Source of the DNA: CAWFXC01 sp963819735
GTDB lineage: Bacteria > Actinomycetota > Acidimicrobiia > IMCC26256 > DASPTH01
Direction of reading: 5' to 3'
Length of the DNA stretch: 64,000 bases
NCBI GenBank assembly: GCA_963819735.1
Contig: CAWFXC010000001.1
Span: forward strand, 1,674,001 to 1,738,000
Position numbers and translations under genes: made by a program. Below the pieces are notes generated by a model that had not been told where the DNA came from, ran no database searches, and saw nothing but the letters and a program-made list of their open reading frames with translations. Positions 34,938 through 43,364 of the stretch are shown here, in pieces. Numbering within the stretch: the stretch's first letter is position 1; each line of letters opens with the position of its first letter.

Positions 34938-35663
34938 ATGACCTCCCCGGATCACTGGACGGACTCGCTGCACCTCGCGTCGGTCGACAGCGAGGCCCTC
35001 GACGAGACGCTCACGCGGGTCGTGACGCTCGCGGTGCACGAACTGCCCGGCTGCGACCTGGCCGGGATCACGTTGATCCGGGACGGTCAACCGGTCACCG
35101 CCGCGTTCACGAACCCGGAGGCGCCGGAGATCGACGTGGCGCAGTACACCACCGGCGTCGGTCCCTGCCTCGACGCCTTTCGTCACGGCGAGATTTTCCG
35201 CATCGACGACATGAAGCGCGAGAAGCGCTGGCCGTCGTTCACCGCGGTCGCGGCGAAGCACGGCATCGTGAGCACCCTGTCGCTCCCACTCAAGGTGAAC
35301 CAGGACCCGGTCGGTGCGCTCAATCTCTATTCGCGCTCGGCCCACGCGTTTCTCGAGGACGACACGCCGCTGCTGTTCGCCAGCCACGCCGCCGTCGTGC
35401 TCGCCAACGCGCAGGCCTACTGGGCTGCACACACGCTCGCCGCGCAGCTCGAGACCGCGCTCACGTCGCGCGCCGTCATCGATCAGGCGAAGGGCATCCT
35501 GATGGCCCGGAACGGGATAACCCCCGAAGAGGCGTTCAGTCGCCTCGTAGCCGATTCGCAACGGACCAACGTGAAGCTCCGCGACGTCGCCCGCGGGATC
35601 GTCGACGGCGCGGTCGGCGGCAGCATCGCGATCGTGGTGACCTCCGAACTGACCCCGACCTGA
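34938..35663 (+). CDS. GAF-ANTAR transcription antitermination regulator
   Basis: A 241-residue two-domain protein. Residues about 20-155 form a GAF sensor (TLTRVVTLAVHELPGCDLAG to LLFASHAAVVLANAQAYW); residues about 170-225 are the ANTAR RNA-binding domain (ALTSRAVIDQAKGILMARNG, SRLVADSQRTNVKLRDVA) with the conserved Ala/Gly/Arg positions. Such proteins bind paired hexaloop hairpins in nascent RNA and prevent termination in response to a GAF ligand. AGGAG lies eight bases before the ATG. Targets are not known; a hexaloop-like hairpin lies in its own leader. Confidence 0.9.
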   Translation: MTSPDHWTDSLHLASVDSEALDETLTRVVTLAVHELPGCDLAGITLIRDGQPVTAAFTNPEAPEIDVAQYTTGVGPCLDAFRHGEIFRIDDMKREKRWPSFTAVAAKHGIVSTLSLPLKVNQDPVGALNLYSRSAHAFLEDDTPLLFASHAAVVLANAQAYWAAHTLAAQLETALTSRAVIDQAKGILMARNGITPEEAFSRLVADSQRTNVKLRDVARGIVDGAVGGSIAIVVTSELTPT

Positions 35664-35739
35664 CCGGCACCTGACGGCGGAGAGTCAGCGAACGAGGCTC
35701 GAGTGGACGCCGCACGACGCGGTGCGATAGTCGTGATCG

Positions 35740-36261
35740 ATGGGCGACGATGCACAGCGCGAGATCCTCGGGTGGGAGCAGTTCGGCGCCGCCGGCCGTG
35801 AGCTCGCGACCACCGTCGTGGCCGACGGCTACCGGCCCGATCTGCTGCTCGCCATCGCCCGCGGCGGCCTGCTGATCGCGGGATCGATGGCCTACGCGCT
35901 CGGGATGAAGAACTGCTGCGTGATCAACGTGGAGTACTACACCGGCATCGACGAACGGCTCGACGTGCCGGTGATCCTCCCGCCCAGCCTCGACCTCGTC
36001 GACCTCTCCGACGCCCACCTCCTCATCGTCGACGACGTCGCCGACACCGGTGAGACCCTCGCCCTCGTGGCCGAGACCGTCCGCCCGCAGGTGCAGGAGG
36101 TGCGTACCGCGGTCCTCTACGAGAAGACCCGCTCCATCGTGAAGTGCGACTACGTGTGGCGGCGCACCGACGAGTGGATCGTGTTCCCGTGGTCGGCGCT
36201 CCCACCGGTCGACGGCTCCGGTGCGCTCACCGGCGACGGCGCGGCCAGCAGCATCCGCTGA
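35740..36261 (+). CDS. Phosphoribosyltransferase (xanthine/guanine type)
   Basis: A 173-residue type I phosphoribosyltransferase. LLLAIARGGLLIAG is the first conserved strand-loop, and LLIVDDVADTGETL at about 92-105 is the PRPP-binding motif with its acidic pair. TRSIVKCDYVWRRTDEWIVF is the hood end typical of Gpt/Hpt-like enzymes. It probably salvages a purine base into its nucleotide in the cytosol; the exact base is uncertain. It is separate from the GAF-ANTAR gene by 76 bp. Confidence 0.85.
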   Translation: MGDDAQREILGWEQFGAAGRELATTVVADGYRPDLLLAIARGGLLIAGSMAYALGMKNCCVINVEYYTGIDERLDVPVILPPSLDLVDLSDAHLLIVDDVADTGETLALVAETVRPQVQEVRTAVLYEKTRSIVKCDYVWRRTDEWIVFPWSALPPVDGSGALTGDGAASSIR

Positions 36262-36369
36262 ACTCGCGCCGAACCGGACGCCCGCCCAGCTGGGCATCAC
36301 CTGGGCAGAGGCTGAAAGCCACCTGAGAGTCCTCGTGAACCGCCGCACGCGGCCCGGCGTTCTCGGCGC

Positions 36370-37773
36370 ATGGAAACGAACCCGAACTCCACCGCGCCCC
36401 AGCCGTGCTCTCCGTACAACTCGGGCCCGAACAACTCGGCCCCGAAGCCCCGGGCCCGACGGGTGCGGCACACGATCCTGACTTTCGCCATGGCGACGGT
36501 GACGGCGTTCGGCGTCGTGGCCGGCGTCGCCGGTGAGGCTCACGCCCAGGTCGCCCAGAGCTACGACGCCCCGGTCGAAGCCACCATCGCCGACATCCAG
36601 AACTACTGGACCCAGACCATGCCCGGTGTCTACGGCCAGAGCTACGAGGCGATCCCCACCGACCGCATCTTCCCCTACTCGTCGAGCAACCCGCCGCCGA
36701 ACTGCGACGACGGCGGCCAGACCAAGGCGCCGTACGAGCAGGTGCAGGGCAACGCCTTCTACTGCAGCAACGGTGACTTCGTCGCCTACGACGAAGAGGG
36801 TCTGATCCCCAAGCTGCGCAGCCAGTTCGGTGAGTTCGCGGTGGGCCTGGTGTTCGCCCACGAGCTCGGGCACGCAGTGCAGGCCCGTGTGGGGTACCAG
36901 CCGTCGGCGACCATCTACGCCGAACAGCAGGCCGACTGCTTCGCCGGTTCGTGGGCCGCGCACGTGGCCGACAGCACCGACGCCAACGTGCACCTCTCGT
37001 CGCAAGACCTCGACTCGGCCCTCGCCGGTCTGCTCACCCTGAGCGACCCGTCGGGTACCGACGGCTCGCAGGACGGCGCGCACGGCAGTGGCTTCGACCG
37101 GGTGAGCGCGTTCCAGGACGGGTACGAAGGCGGCGCGCAGGCGTGCGCCGACTACCAGAACAACCCGCCGTCGATCACCGAGTCGGGCTACACCAGCTCC
37201 TCCGACCAGGCCAACGACGGGAACCTCCCGCTCGACCAGATGATCCCCGCGATCACCGACAGCCTCCAGAGCTACTGGCCGACCGCGCTCGGCACCTCGA
37301 GCACGAGCGCGAGCGCGCCCAAGATCGTGGCCGCCGCCGGTGGCACGCAGCAGTGCGACGGCGCGACCGACGGTGGTGTGCTCAGCGACTCGGTCACCTA
37401 CTGTCCGTCGACCGACACCATCGCCTACGACCCCACTGCACTCCAGACCGCGCACGACTCGATCGGCGACTTCGCCAGCGGCGCGCTGCTCGCGACCGAA
37501 TGGTCGTCGGCGGTGCAGCACCAGCTCGGGCAGTCGCTCGGTACCAAGGCCGCCCGCACGACGGCGGAATGTCTCACCGGTGCGTGGGCCGGCAACCTGA
37601 GCGGTCAGTCGGCGAACGGCTCGTCGACGCTGTCGCCCGGCGACCTCGACGAAGCGGTCTCGCTCCTCGTGGCCGGAAACCACCAGGCGACCGACCGCGG
37701 CACCGCCTTCGATCGGGTGGCCGCGTTCCGGAAGGGCTTCAAGAGCGGCCCGAGTGCCTGCGTGGCCAACTGA
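36370..37773 (+). CDS. Exported neutral zinc metallopeptidase-like protein, second half a degenerate copy
   Basis: A 467-residue protein with an N-terminal helix (TILTFAMATVTAFGVVAGVA, about 36-55) that exports or anchors it. Residues about 70-265 follow the YpfJ-type neutral zinc metallopeptidase pattern: AYDEEG, GLVFAHELGHAVQAR (H164-E-x-x-H168), YAEQQADCFAGSWAAHV, and FDRVSAFQDGYEGGAQAC. Residues about 285-467 repeat the same order (AYDPTALQ, LLATEWSSAVQHQLG, TTAECLTGAWAGNL, FDRVAAFRKGFKSGPSAC) but HELGH has become TEWSS, so the zinc site is lost. The first copy is probably active, the second structural or regulatory. Confidence 0.8.
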   Translation: METNPNSTAPQPCSPYNSGPNNSAPKPRARRVRHTILTFAMATVTAFGVVAGVAGEAHAQVAQSYDAPVEATIADIQNYWTQTMPGVYGQSYEAIPTDRIFPYSSSNPPPNCDDGGQTKAPYEQVQGNAFYCSNGDFVAYDEEGLIPKLRSQFGEFAVGLVFAHELGHAVQARVGYQPSATIYAEQQADCFAGSWAAHVADSTDANVHLSSQDLDSALAGLLTLSDPSGTDGSQDGAHGSGFDRVSAFQDGYEGGAQACADYQNNPPSITESGYTSSSDQANDGNLPLDQMIPAITDSLQSYWPTALGTSSTSASAPKIVAAAGGTQQCDGATDGGVLSDSVTYCPSTDTIAYDPTALQTAHDSIGDFASGALLATEWSSAVQHQLGQSLGTKAARTTAECLTGAWAGNLSGQSANGSSTLSPGDLDEAVSLLVAGNHQATDRGTAFDRVAAFRKGFKSGPSACVAN

Positions 37774-37851
37774 CCCGCCCTGAGGCGGCCTGACTCGCCC
37801 AAGCCATCCGCGCACCGTTGGTGGCGAACGCGCTCCAGTCGACCCTGGCCC

Positions 37852-37880
37852 CGGCGGCCCCCCGTGACGGGGGACCGCCG
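37852..37880. terminator. GC-rich hairpin after the metallopeptidase
   Basis: CGGCGGCCCCCCGT (37852-37865) and ACGGGGGACCGCCG (37867-37880) pair apart from one C-A. It lies about 80 bp past the stop, with no T tail. Possible terminator for the gene to the left. The remaining 250 bp up to the response regulator hold no gene I can see. Confidence 0.4.
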
Positions 37881-38135
37881 TGGTCGTGAGCTGTGCGGGG
37901 TTCCGCATCATCGACCGACCTCTCTGTTCGCGCGACCGGTGCTCGGTTCCGCTGAGACCACCGTGCGCCCGACGCGTGAGGTGCGCCCTACGCACAGGTA
38001 AGAGGTGTCGAAGAACCTGCGGGCACCCGCGCCGATGACGGCACGCTTAACCTCGTTCTTACGTGCTCCCGGTAGAAACGGAGCATGCCGAACATCGCGA
38101 CCGCAACTGCGCCGAACCGAGGGTGGGTCAACGCC

Positions 38136-38840
38136 ATGGCTTCCAGCTCCGCGCCCGCAGCGACGGGACGCGTGCTCGTCGCCGAAGACGACCGCAGTGT
38201 GCGCGACTCGCTCGTGCGCGCGCTCACGTTCGAGGGCTACGAGGTGCACACCGCGGCCGACGGGGTCGAAGCGCTCCTGGCGGTAGTCGACACACAACCC
38301 GACGTGATCGTGCTCGACGTGCTCATGCCCAACCTCGACGGTCTCTCCGCGTGCCGCAAGCTGCGCGAACGCGGCGACCGCACCCCGGTGCTCATGCTCA
38401 CCGCGCGCCACGAGGTGACCGACCGGGTGGCCGGGCTCGACGCCGGGGCCGACGACTACCTGGTGAAGCCGTTCGCGCTCGACGAGTTGTTGGCCCGGTT
38501 GCGCGCGCTGCTGCGGCGCACCGGAATGTCGGGCGACGTCGAGGTCCTGCAGGTCGGCGACCTCGTGCTCGACCCGGCGCGCCGGCAGGCCTGGCGCGGC
38601 GCGCGCGAGCTCGAGCTCACCAAGACCGAGTTCGACCTGCTCGAGCTCCTGCTCTTCAACGGCGGCATCGTGCTCACGCGCGACCAGATCTACGAGCGCA
38701 TCTGGGGTTTCGACTTCGAGACGTCGTCGAAGTCGCTCGACGTCTACATCAGCTACCTGCGCCGCAAGACCGAGGAGGACGGCGAAGCGCGCCTGATTCA
38801 CACCGTGCGCGGTGTCGGGTACACCGCGCGGACATCGTGA
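38136..38840 (+). CDS. OmpR-family response regulator (MprA-like)
   Basis: A 234-residue regulator: receiver domain from RVLVAEDDRSVRDSLVRAL, phospho-acceptor Asp in VIVLDVLMPNLDG, conserved Lys in DYLVKPFALDELLARLRALL, then the winged-helix DNA-binding domain (ELTKTEFDLLELLLFNGGIV, YISYLRRKTE, TVRGVGYTAR). In mycobacteria this type controls envelope-stress genes. Start at 38136 fits the family and has GGGTGGG eight bases before it; an ATG at 38085 is in frame and would add 17 residues. The stop overlaps the kinase start (GTGA). Confidence 0.9.
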   Translation: MASSSAPAATGRVLVAEDDRSVRDSLVRALTFEGYEVHTAADGVEALLAVVDTQPDVIVLDVLMPNLDGLSACRKLRERGDRTPVLMLTARHEVTDRVAGLDAGADDYLVKPFALDELLARLRALLRRTGMSGDVEVLQVGDLVLDPARRQAWRGARELELTKTEFDLLELLLFNGGIVLTRDQIYERIWGFDFETSSKSLDVYISYLRRKTEEDGEARLIHTVRGVGYTARTS

Positions 38841-40270
38841 GCCTGCGCACCCGCCTGACCCTCACGGTCGCCGCGATCGTGGCGATCGCGGTGGTGTGTG
38901 GCGCCTATGCCGCGCAGATCAGCGCGAAGGATGCCTTGCGCAACGAGACCGACAAGTTCCTGCGCGAGCGCGCGGCGCCGTTCACGACCCAGGGACCGGG
39001 CGACTTCGGCGGCCAGGCCACCGCGGCCCAGTTCGGCGGCGCGAATTCGGGTGGCGCGAACTCGGGTGGCGCGAACTCGGGTGGCGCGAACCCGCACGGC
39101 GACGACCCCGACGACGACGGACCCGGCAAGTACTTCGACTTCGACGCGGTCCAGCAGACCATCGACAGCAGCGGCAAGGTGACCGCATCCCTCGGCGACC
39201 AGCCGAAGCTGCCCATCGATGCCCAGGACCGCGCCATCGCCGCCAACCCGGGCGCGTCGGCGCAGTACCGCGACGTGACCGTCAACGGCACCGAGTACCG
39301 CATGATCACCGCCTCGGTGAAGGGCGGCGGTGCGGTGCAGATCGCGCGACCGGTGTCCGAGAACGGCGACGTGCTCGACGTGCTGCGCAAACAGCTCGTG
39401 TTGATCGCGCTCATCGGCATCGCGTTCGCGGCTCTGGCCGCGTGGCTGGTCATGCGGCGCGCCACCAAGCCCATCGGTCAGCTCACGAAGACCGCCGAGC
39501 ACATCGCCGCGACCCAGGACCTCACGACCCCCATCCCCGTGCAACGCAACGACGAAGTCGGCCGCCTGGCCGCCAGCTTCAACACCATGCTGATCGCGCT
39601 CGACACGTCGCGCGAACAGCAGCAGCGACTGGTCGTCGACGCCAGCCACGAGCTGCGCACGCCCCTCACCGCGGTGCGCACCAACATCGACTTCCTCGGG
39701 CACGCGACCACGCTCGACGCCGAGCAACGGGCGCAGTTGATCGCCGAGACCCGGCTCGAGCTCGACGAGCTCACCAACCTGGTGAGCGAGATGGTCGAGC
39801 TCGCCACCGACGTGCGCAGCGAGGAACCGGTCGAGCCCGTCGACCTGGGCGAGGTCGCCACCGACGTCGCCGCCCGGTTCCGGCGCCGGACGGGGAAGGA
39901 GATCACCGTTACCGTCGACGCCGCCGGCCTGGTCGAGGGCCGGCGGTCGATGCTCGACCGCGCCGTCTCGAACCTGGTCGACAACGCGCTGAAGTTCAGC
40001 CCCGACGGCCGCCCGGTCGACATCACCGTGACCGGCGGGCTGGTGGAGGTTGCCGACCGCGGCGCGGGCGTCGCCGCCGAGGACCGGGGCCGGGTCTTCG
40101 ACCGCTTCTACCGCGCCACCAACGCCCGCACGCTCCCCGGCTCCGGCCTCGGCCTCTCGATCGTGGCCCAGATCGCCGAGCTCCACGGCGGCACCGTCAC
40201 CCTCGACGAGCGCGACGGCGGCGGCACCGTCGCCCGCCTCCAGCTCGTCGCCCAGGTTGCCAGCCGATAG
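38837..40270 (+). CDS. Sensor histidine kinase (MprB-like)
   Basis: A 477-residue membrane kinase. Helix 1 is LTLTVAAIVAIAVVCGAYAA (about 7-26), the extracytoplasmic sensor spans about 30-190, helix 2 is LVLIALIGIAFAALAAWLVM, then HAMP, the H box VDASHELRTPLTAVRTN, the N box SNLVDNALKFS, and the G boxes VADRGAGV and GSGLGLSIVAQI. The sensor contains four GGANS/P units followed by an acidic run HGDDPDDDGPG, which may bind cations. GTG start in a four-base overlap with the response regulator, so the two are co-translated. Confidence 0.9.
   Translation: MSLRTRLTLTVAAIVAIAVVCGAYAAQISAKDALRNETDKFLRERAAPFTTQGPGDFGGQATAAQFGGANSGGANSGGANSGGANPHGDDPDDDGPGKYFDFDAVQQTIDSSGKVTASLGDQPKLPIDAQDRAIAANPGASAQYRDVTVNGTEYRMITASVKGGGAVQIARPVSENGDVLDVLRKQLVLIALIGIAFAALAAWLVMRRATKPIGQLTKTAEHIAATQDLTTPIPVQRNDEVGRLAASFNTMLIALDTSREQQQRLVVDASHELRTPLTAVRTNIDFLGHATTLDAEQRAQLIAETRLELDELTNLVSEMVELATDVRSEEPVEPVDLGEVATDVAARFRRRTGKEITVTVDAAGLVEGRRSMLDRAVSNLVDNALKFSPDGRPVDITVTGGLVEVADRGAGVAAEDRGRVFDRFYRATNARTLPGSGLGLSIVAQIAELHGGTVTLDERDGGGTVARLQLVAQVASR
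39035..39094. repeat. Four tandem 15-bp units inside the kinase sensor
   Basis: Units of GGTGGCGCGAACTCG (first unit GGCGGCGCGAATTCG, last ending CCG) code for GGANS repeated and ending GGANP. The unit is a whole number of codons, so copy-number change would keep the frame and only lengthen the periplasmic linker. Confidence 0.85.
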
Positions 40271-40332
40271 CCAGGATCTTCTGGCCGAGTTCTCGCGTCA
40301 CCCCAAGGGGCCTCTTACCTGGAGGGCGCAGC

Positions 40333-40431
40333 ATGGTGGTGTTCCCGGATGAACCACCCGCCCCGGTGAACGACCCGAACGCACCACCCCGGCAACCCGA
40401 GGAGTCGCTCATGGATACCCCGCCTGACTGA
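40333..40431 (+). CDS. Small Pro-rich ORF with a strong ribosome site
   Basis: A 32-codon frame, MVVFPDEPPAPVNDP to ESLMDTPPD. GGAGG lies seven bases before the ATG and a 15-bp hairpin begins three bases after the stop, which together look like a small transcription unit. The peptide is acidic and Pro-rich; no family is recognised and it may not be a real gene. Confidence 0.35.
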   Translation: MVVFPDEPPAPVNDPNAPPRQPEESLMDTPPD

Positions 40432-40434
40432 TCG

Positions 40435-40487
40435 GTGCCGGCGCCGCACTCTCCCCGCTCATTTCCCCCCACGTGCGGCGCCGGCAC
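40435..40487. terminator. 15-bp inverted repeat (hairpin)
   Basis: GTGCCGGCGCCGCAC (40435-40449) and GTGCGGCGCCGGCAC (40473-40487) are perfect inverted copies with a 23-base loop. It separates the kinase operon and the small ORF from the next gene. There is no T run, so termination is a guess. Confidence 0.5.
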
Positions 40488-40607
40488 GATGCACCGCCCG
40501 AGATACCCCAGAACGGAGCACGATCTCCGATCCTGCCCGCCGCATGCCGGCGTCACCGTCCCCTCCGGTGGCGCCGGCATCGACGCGCGCGTGCCAGGCT
40601 GCGGCCC

Positions 40608-41582
40608 GTGCGATTCATCGTCTACGGCGCGGGCGCGATCGGCGGAGTGGTGGGCGGACGACTCGCGCAACACGATCACGACGTCGTGCTCATCGCCCGC
40701 GGCGCGCACCACGATGCCATCCGCGACCACGGGCTGCGCATCGATGCACCTGATTCGACGGTGACCGTCGACATCCCCGTGGTCGATCATCCCGCGCGCA
40801 TCGAGTTCACCGACGCCGACGTCGTGCTCCTCTGCGTCAAGAGCCAGGACACAGGTGCCGCGCTCGACGCGCTCGCGGCCGTCGACGCTCCACCGTTGAC
40901 GATCGTGTGCGTGCAGAACGGGGTGGCCAACGAGCCGACCGCGCTCCGCCGGTTCGCGAACGTGTACGGCATGTGCGTGGTGTGTCCGGCACTGCACCTC
41001 GAGCCCGGAGTGGTGGAAGCGCACGCCGCGCCGATCGCCGGCATGTTCGACCTCGGCCGCTACCCGCACGGCACCGACGCGACTGCGTCGACGATCGCGA
41101 GCGCGTTCGCGTCGTCGACGTTCGACTCGGTGCCGCGGGACGACATCATGCGCTGGAAGTACGGCAAGCTCCTCAACAACCTCTCGAACGCCATCGACGC
41201 ACTGTGCGGTCCCGGCGCGCGCGGTGGCGACCTCGGCGCGCGGGCCCGCGCCGAAGGCGAAGCGTGTCTCGCGGCGGCCGGGATCGCCGCGGTCTCGCGG
41301 GAAGAGGACGCGGCGCGTCGGGGCGATCGCTTTCAGTGGGGCGGGGCCGCGTCGCGGTCGCGCCCCGGGGCGTCGTCGTGGCAGAGCCTGGCGCGCGGGA
41401 CCGGCTCGATCGAGGCCGACTACCTCAACGGCGAGATCGTGCTGCTGGGCCGGCTGCACGGGGTGCCCACCCCGGTGAACGAGCTGCTGCAACGCCTGGC
41501 CGACCGCGCGGCGCGCGAAGGCTGGGAACCGGGTTCGGTGGATCCCGAATCGGTGATCCGGATGCTGCCCGCGAGCGAATGA
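40608..41582 (+). CDS. Ketopantoate reductase-like (ApbA/PanE family) dehydrogenase
   Basis: A 324-residue NADP-dependent oxidoreductase. FIVYGAGAIGGVVGGRLAQ (2-20) is the Rossmann motif, VVLLCVKSQDT and TIVCVQNGVANE belong to the N-terminal domain with the conserved Asn, and MRWKYGKLLNNLSNAIDA is the C-terminal helix with the catalytic Lys. The family reduces 2-ketopantoate to pantoate in pantothenate synthesis, but many members act on other 2-keto acids; the insert rich in Arg/Gly at about 225-250 is unusual. GTG start at 40608. Confidence 0.82.
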   Translation: MRFIVYGAGAIGGVVGGRLAQHDHDVVLIARGAHHDAIRDHGLRIDAPDSTVTVDIPVVDHPARIEFTDADVVLLCVKSQDTGAALDALAAVDAPPLTIVCVQNGVANEPTALRRFANVYGMCVVCPALHLEPGVVEAHAAPIAGMFDLGRYPHGTDATASTIASAFASSTFDSVPRDDIMRWKYGKLLNNLSNAIDALCGPGARGGDLGARARAEGEACLAAAGIAAVSREEDAARRGDRFQWGGAASRSRPGASSWQSLARGTGSIEADYLNGEIVLLGRLHGVPTPVNELLQRLADRAAREGWEPGSVDPESVIRMLPASE

Positions 41583-41628
41583 CCCCCGACACGAGCTCGC
41601 ACCGAGCTCGCCGAGCCCGGAGGTTCAG

Positions 41629-42195
41629 ATGGACACAGTGGCGACGATGAGCAAGGTGATCGCGGAGACCAAGCGCGTGGTCGACGGCATCGAACCGGCG
41701 CAGCTCGACAACCCGTCACCGTGCGACGGCTGGACCGTGCGCGACGTCTTGAACCACGTCACCGGTGGCGCCGAGATGTTCGCGGTGTGCGTGCGCGACG
41801 GCGCGATGTCGGACGAGCAACTCGTCGCGCTCATGGGCGACAACCTGGGCTCCGACTACAAGGGTTCGTTCCTCAAGGCCGCCGACGACGCGGAAGCGGC
41901 GTTCGAGATCCCCGGCGCGATGGATCGCGTGGTCAAGTTGCCGTTCGGGGAGATGCCGGCCGGGATGGCGCTCAACATCGCGATCTTCGACGTGACCACC
42001 CACGCGTGGGATCTCGCCAAGGCCACGGGGCAGAGCACCGATCTCGACCCCGAGATGTCGACGGTCGCGTACGAAGTCGCGCAGGCGCTGATCGACGACA
42101 TGCGCACCGCCGGGCTGTTCGGGCCCTCGGTGGCGGTGCCGGAGGACGCGCCGATAGCCGACCGGCTCGCCGGACTAGCCGGCCGCACGCCCTGA
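41629..42195 (+). CDS. TIGR03086/DinB-like metal-dependent protein
   Basis: A 188-residue four-helix-bundle protein of the mycothiol-dependent (DinB/maleylpyruvate isomerase N-terminal) superfamily. LDNPSPCDGWTVRDVLNHVT holds the first His of the metal site; FDVTTHAWDLAKATGQ holds another. TIGR03086-type members are common in actinobacteria and of unproven function. GGAGG lies six bases before the ATG. It follows the ketopantoate-reductase-like gene by 46 bp. Confidence 0.85.
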   Translation: MDTVATMSKVIAETKRVVDGIEPAQLDNPSPCDGWTVRDVLNHVTGGAEMFAVCVRDGAMSDEQLVALMGDNLGSDYKGSFLKAADDAEAAFEIPGAMDRVVKLPFGEMPAGMALNIAIFDVTTHAWDLAKATGQSTDLDPEMSTVAYEVAQALIDDMRTAGLFGPSVAVPEDAPIADRLAGLAGRTP

Positions 42196-42237
42196 CGGGC
42201 GCGGGGCGCGGGTCGCGCGCGGCGCGACCGTAACCAC

Positions 42238-43362
42238 TCAGTCCGAGAGCGCGTCCTCGAGCGGTGCGACGGCGCGGCCCAGCGCTTCGGCCACGGCCGG
42301 GTTGGTGACCGCGCCGTCGACGGTGTTCACACCGAGCGCGAGTTCGGGGTCGTCGCGCGTGGCTGTGGGCACGCCGTGGATCGCGAGCGCGATCGCGTAG
42401 GGAAGCGTGGCGTTGGTGAGCGCGTAGGTGGATGTGTGCGGCACCGCGGCCGGAATGTTGCCGACCGCGTAGTGCAACACGGAGTGCCGCTCGTACACCG
42501 GTTCGGCGTGCGAGGTCTCGTGGATGCCCTCGACGCAACCGCCCTGATCGATCGCGCAGTCGACGATCACCGCACCGGGCCGCATCGACGCGACCATCGC
42601 GTCGGTGAGCACGATCGGGGCCCGCCCACCCGGTACGAGCACCGCGCCGATCACGAGGTCGGCGTTGGCGACCGCCCGCTCCACGGCCAGCCGGTTGCTG
42701 GCCAGCGTCATGATGCGACCCTTGTGGATCTGGTCCACCCAACGGAGTCGGTCGAGGTTGCGGTCGAGCAACAGGACCTCGGCTTCCATGCCCTGCGCGA
42801 TCCACGCCGCGTTCCACCCGACGTTTCCGGCGCCGAGCACCACGACCCGCGCCGGGCGCACGCCGGGTGCGCCGCCGAGCAGCACCCCGCGACCGCCGTG
42901 CTCGCGTTCGAGAAAGTGGGAACCGACCTGGGGCGCCATGCGCCCGGCGACCTCGCTCATCGGCGCGAGCAAGGGAAGCCCACCTGACGCCACCTGCACG
43001 GTCTCGTACGCGATGGCAGTGACGCGGCGTTCGAGCAGCGCGTCGGCGACGGCCGGATACGCGGCGAGATGGAGATACGTGAACAGCACGAGCCCGGGCC
43101 GCAGCCGCGCGAGCTCGTCGGGCTGCGGCTCCTTGACCTTCAGCACGAGATCGGCGCGGCTCCACACGTCGTCGGCGGTGGCGGCGATCTCGGCTCCCGC
43201 GGCGCGGAAGTCGGCGTCGGAGATCGAGGAACCGGCGCCGGCGTCGTGCTCGATGATCACCGGCGCGCCGTGCACCGTGAGCTCGTGCACCCCGTCCGGG
43301 GTGATCGCCACCCGGTGCTCGCCCAATTTCTGTTCGCGCGGAACGCCGACGACCAACGGCAT
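42238..43362 (-). CDS. ald: Alanine dehydrogenase
   Basis: A 374-residue enzyme, the family length. VGVPREQKLGEHRVAITPDG begins the fold with the substrate Arg, VLKVKEPQPDE carries the Lys and FTYLHLAAYP the His of the active site, VVVLGAGNVGWNAAWIAQGM is the NAD-binding motif, and VDCAIDQGGC and HYAVGNIPAAVPHTSTYALT are C-terminal signatures. It converts alanine to pyruvate and ammonia with NAD, or the reverse. It lies two bases after the mannosyltransferase stop. Confidence 0.93.
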   Translation of the reverse strand: MPLVVGVPREQKLGEHRVAITPDGVHELTVHGAPVIIEHDAGAGSSISDADFRAAGAEIAATADDVWSRADLVLKVKEPQPDELARLRPGLVLFTYLHLAAYPAVADALLERRVTAIAYETVQVASGGLPLLAPMSEVAGRMAPQVGSHFLEREHGGRGVLLGGAPGVRPARVVVLGAGNVGWNAAWIAQGMEAEVLLLDRNLDRLRWVDQIHKGRIMTLASNRLAVERAVANADLVIGAVLVPGGRAPIVLTDAMVASMRPGAVIVDCAIDQGGCVEGIHETSHAEPVYERHSVLHYAVGNIPAAVPHTSTYALTNATLPYAIALAIHGVPTATRDDPELALGVNTVDGAVTNPAVAEALGRAVAPLEDALSD

Positions 43363-43364
43363 GC

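Noticed and set aside
35536..37995. An 819-codon leftward frame
   Set aside because: Antisense to the phosphoribosyltransferase and metallopeptidase genes, with shadow composition.
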